The notes beneath the pieces were generated by a model, which was not told the DNA's origin, made no database searches, and saw only the letters and a program-made list of their open reading frames with translations. 17,988 nt of DNA from Deltaproteobacteria bacterium RIFOXYA12_FULL_61_11 (GTDB taxonomy: Bacteria > Bdellovibrionota_F > JAHFAK01 > YA12-FULL-61-11). The position numbers were made by a program, and so were the translations under genes. The stretch is taken from the NCBI GenBank assembly GCA_001799195.1, contig MGSU01000036.1:1-17988 (forward strand), written 5' to 3'. This document shows, piece after piece, positions 16,507-17,988 of the stretch (position 1 is the first letter of the stretch; each line of letters opens with the position of its first letter).

Positions 16507-17853
16507 ATGTACTCGACCTTGTTCGTCCTCATCTCCTTGTTGGTGGTGGTCGGTTGTGGTGACGATCGAGTGCCGAACGATTATTTCGATCGCAATGGTT
16601 ACGCCTCGACCGTGGACACCACTCCCCAAGGGAGCACCATCGCCGATGCCAACGGCAATGGACAGGGGACTACGGACAATGGGGCTGGGTCTGATCGGGA
16701 TGGCGACGGTATTGTCGACAGCTTGGACAATTGCCCCGCGACCGCCAATCCGGGTCAAGAAGATGAGGATGAAGACGGAGTAGGCGATGTCTGCGACAGC
16801 GAGGGCGACGATACCGACAAGACCGATCGCGACGGAGACGGCGTGTTCGATGACCGCGATAATTGCCCCGGGATCATGAATCCGACCCAGGCCGATAACG
16901 ATCACGATGGTTTGGGCGATGTCTGTGACGATGACGATGACCAAGACGGTATCAAGGACGAGGATGACAACTGCCCCTTCGTCGCGAACCCCGAGCAGGC
17001 CGACCGCGATGGGAACGGCGTGGGCGATGCGTGCGAAGAGAACGGCAATGGGAACGGCAATGGGAACGGCAATGGGAACGGGAACGGCTGTGAACCCGGT
17101 GATCCGAACGATGAGTGCAACGATTACAACGGCTACCCGGACAATGGTTGCGACTGGGGTACCCCCTGCGTGATCGATCCCTGCACCGCCACCGATCCCT
17201 GCGACGTGGTCGATCCCTGCGATGCCGATGATCCCTGTGCCGGCGAGACCCCTTTCGACGCCGAAGCCCACTTGAAACTCTACTACCGCTTCAATGAAGG
17301 TAGTGGCACCGTAGCCAGGGACAGCTCCGCTGCTGGTAATAACGGCACAATCGTCAACGGTCAGTGGTGGGATTGCCCCGAGTTCGGCGATCGCACCATC
17401 CTCAACTTCGACGGCGACACCAGTTTCGTCAAGGTCGAGAACAGCGAGAGCCTCCGTATCCGCAGCGAAATGACCCTCGAGTTCAATCTGCGTATGAAGG
17501 GGTTCGGCGACAGTAACTATCCCAAGATCCTGAGCAAGAACGATGCGTACGGCTACGTGGTGTACTACAATGTCGCCCAACGGATGCTCTACTTCAAGAT
17601 GGTGATCGGCGAGCGTATCGTCGAAGCGCCCATCGGCGATATCGCCATGGACCGCTGGGCCTCGATCGCGATCACGTATGACGGCGAGTACGTGCGGTCG
17701 TACCTCAACGGCATGCGGACCGCCCAGGTCGCGGCCACGGGTTCCATCGCGATCAACGACGAGCCCCTGTACATCGGCGGGCAAGAAGGCGAGACCGCGT
17801 TCCAGGGCCACATTGACGAAGTCAGGATCTACGACGCCGCCCTGGTGTACTGA
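16507..17853 (+). CDS. Lipoprotein with thrombospondin type 3 repeats and a LamG-like domain
   Basis: A 448-residue surface or outer-membrane lipoprotein. The signal peptide ends in a lipobox, VVGC, with lipidated C17. Residues 62-178 hold thrombospondin type 3 repeats, seen as [30 protein letters not shown] and [13 protein letters not shown], each closing with GDVC or GDAC; these bind calcium through DxDxDG loops and are disulfide-linked. Then come an Asn-Gly repeat (179-194) and four DPC units at six-residue spacing (225-244). The C-terminal domain (about 250-448) has the concanavalin/LamG-like jellyroll pattern: [27 protein letters not shown] and [12 protein letters not shown]. Such proteins usually bind sugars or serve adhesion; the ligand is unknown. 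GGAG lies seven bases before the ATG. No neighbour forms an operon with it. Confidence 0.88.
   Translation: MYSTLFVLISLLVVVGCGDDRVPNDYFDRNGYASTVDTTPQGSTIADANGNGQGTTDNGAGSDRDGDGIVDSLDNCPATANPGQEDEDEDGVGDVCDSEGDDTDKTDRDGDGVFDDRDNCPGIMNPTQADNDHDGLGDVCDDDDDQDGIKDEDDNCPFVANPEQADRDGNGVGDACEENGNGNGNGNGNGNGNGCEPGDPNDECNDYNGYPDNGCDWGTPCVIDPCTATDPCDVVDPCDADDPCAGETPFDAEAHLKLYYRFNEGSGTVARDSSAAGNNGTIVNGQWWDCPEFGDRTILNFDGDTSFVKVENSESLRIRSEMTLEFNLRMKGFGDSNYPKILSKNDAYGYVVYYNVAQRMLYFKMVIGERIVEAPIGDIAMDRWASIAITYDGEYVRSYLNGMRTAQVAATGSIAINDEPLYIGGQEGETAFQGHIDEVRIYDAALVY
17041..17088 (+). repeat. 12-base tandem repeat encoding Asn-Gly linker
   Basis: Three exact copies of AACGGCAATGGG (17041-17076) plus a degenerate 12 bases, giving 16 residues of alternating Asn and Gly. 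Unit length is a multiple of three, so copy-number change would lengthen or shorten the linker without breaking the frame. Confidence 0.85.
17176..17238 (+). repeat. 18-base periodic repeat encoding DPC units
   Basis: GATCCCTG recurs at 17176, 17194, 17212 and 17230, exactly 18 bases apart, encoding Asp-Pro-Cys every six residues with variable residues between. It looks like a cysteine-bearing spacer between the calcium repeats and the LamG-like domain. Confidence 0.8.
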
Positions 17854-17898
17854 GCCTCTCTCCCCACTCCCCGACCTTCTCGTTAACGCTTCTCCCAC

Positions 17899-17943
17899 AA
17901 ACCTCTCCAACCCTGCACTCCCCCGAAGAGGGAAAGAGGTTTT
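17899..17943 (+). terminator. Possible terminator after the lipoprotein gene
   Basis: AAACCTCT (17899-17906) pairs with AGAGGTTT (17935-17942), with CCCT/AGGG pairing inside and four T at 17940-17943. The loop is long, so it is a modest candidate located about 45 bases after the stop. Bases to the window end show no gene. Confidence 0.35.
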
Positions 17944-17988
17944 CAGGTCGCACCTGCTGTCGAGGATTAGGAATGGAGGAGAGTGAGT

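Noticed and set aside
17041-17088. Short tandem repeats considered as a CRISPR or origin iteron array
   Set aside because: The units are contiguous, in frame and encode Asn-Gly within a lipoprotein. There are no spacers and no replication gene nearby.
16450-17910. 486-codon antisense frame rich in Ile, Val and Ala, looking like a membrane protein
   Set aside because: It is the reverse complement of Asp/Gly-rich calcium repeats, which automatically gives Ile/Val/Ala runs. The sense frame has a signal peptide and recognisable domains.

Overview
The window reads as a G+C-rich stretch of a Gram-negative bacterial chromosome. It is most likely from a deltaproteobacterial lineage in the broad sense (Myxococcota or relatives). 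This is inferred from a sigma54 activator with an FHA front end, a dnaG-rpoD-tRNA(CAT)-zinc ribbon-rnpB cluster, Sec signal peptides, a lipoprotein with thrombospondin type 3 repeats, and a metK-ahcY operon. No transposase, integrase, phage gene, CRISPR array or defence gene was recognised, so the backbone looks mostly like housekeeping DNA.

Layout. Positions 1-351 hold no gene but carry copy A of a dispersed inverted-repeat element. A small flavin-binding-fold protein (352-765, minus) and an unrecognised secreted helical protein (1012-1926, minus) follow. The next gene, 2322-4178 (plus), encodes an FHA / degenerate GGDEF-like / sigma54 AAA+ / Fis-type regulator. It converges within 12 bases on a periplasmic peptide-type solute-binding protein (4191-5972, minus). 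A long divergent intergenic region (5973-6410) holds copy B of the element and good promoter candidates.

The core is a packed information-processing cluster on the plus strand: dnaG (6411-8264), rpoD (8296-10068), a tRNA with a CAT anticodon (10068-10141), a C4 zinc-ribbon coiled-coil protein (10193-11053) and RNase P RNA (11048-11406). The tRNA begins on the last base of the rpoD stop codon. The P1 helix of RNase P RNA begins inside the last sense codons of the zinc-ribbon gene. So both RNA genes overlap the 3' end of the preceding protein gene. Primase, primary sigma factor, a tRNA and a tRNA-processing ribozyme thus sit together.

A polytopic membrane protein with a TPR-like tail (11481-13457) converges on the metK-ahcY operon (minus, 16039 to 13467). 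That operon makes S-adenosylmethionine and hydrolyses S-adenosylhomocysteine. Upstream of metK lies copy C of the element, on the opposite strand from A and B. The window closes with a lipoprotein carrying calcium-binding TSP3 repeats, two low-complexity linkers and a LamG-like domain (16507-17853).

The least explained signal is the three-copy element at 77-211, 6053-6184 and 16145-16280. It is about 135 bases long with terminal inverted repeats, a conserved core of about 80 bases, a 9-bp internal hairpin kept in all copies, and a variable segment in which two copies show compensatory changes. It looks like a structured non-coding mobile or regulatory element and is the best candidate here for something undescribed.
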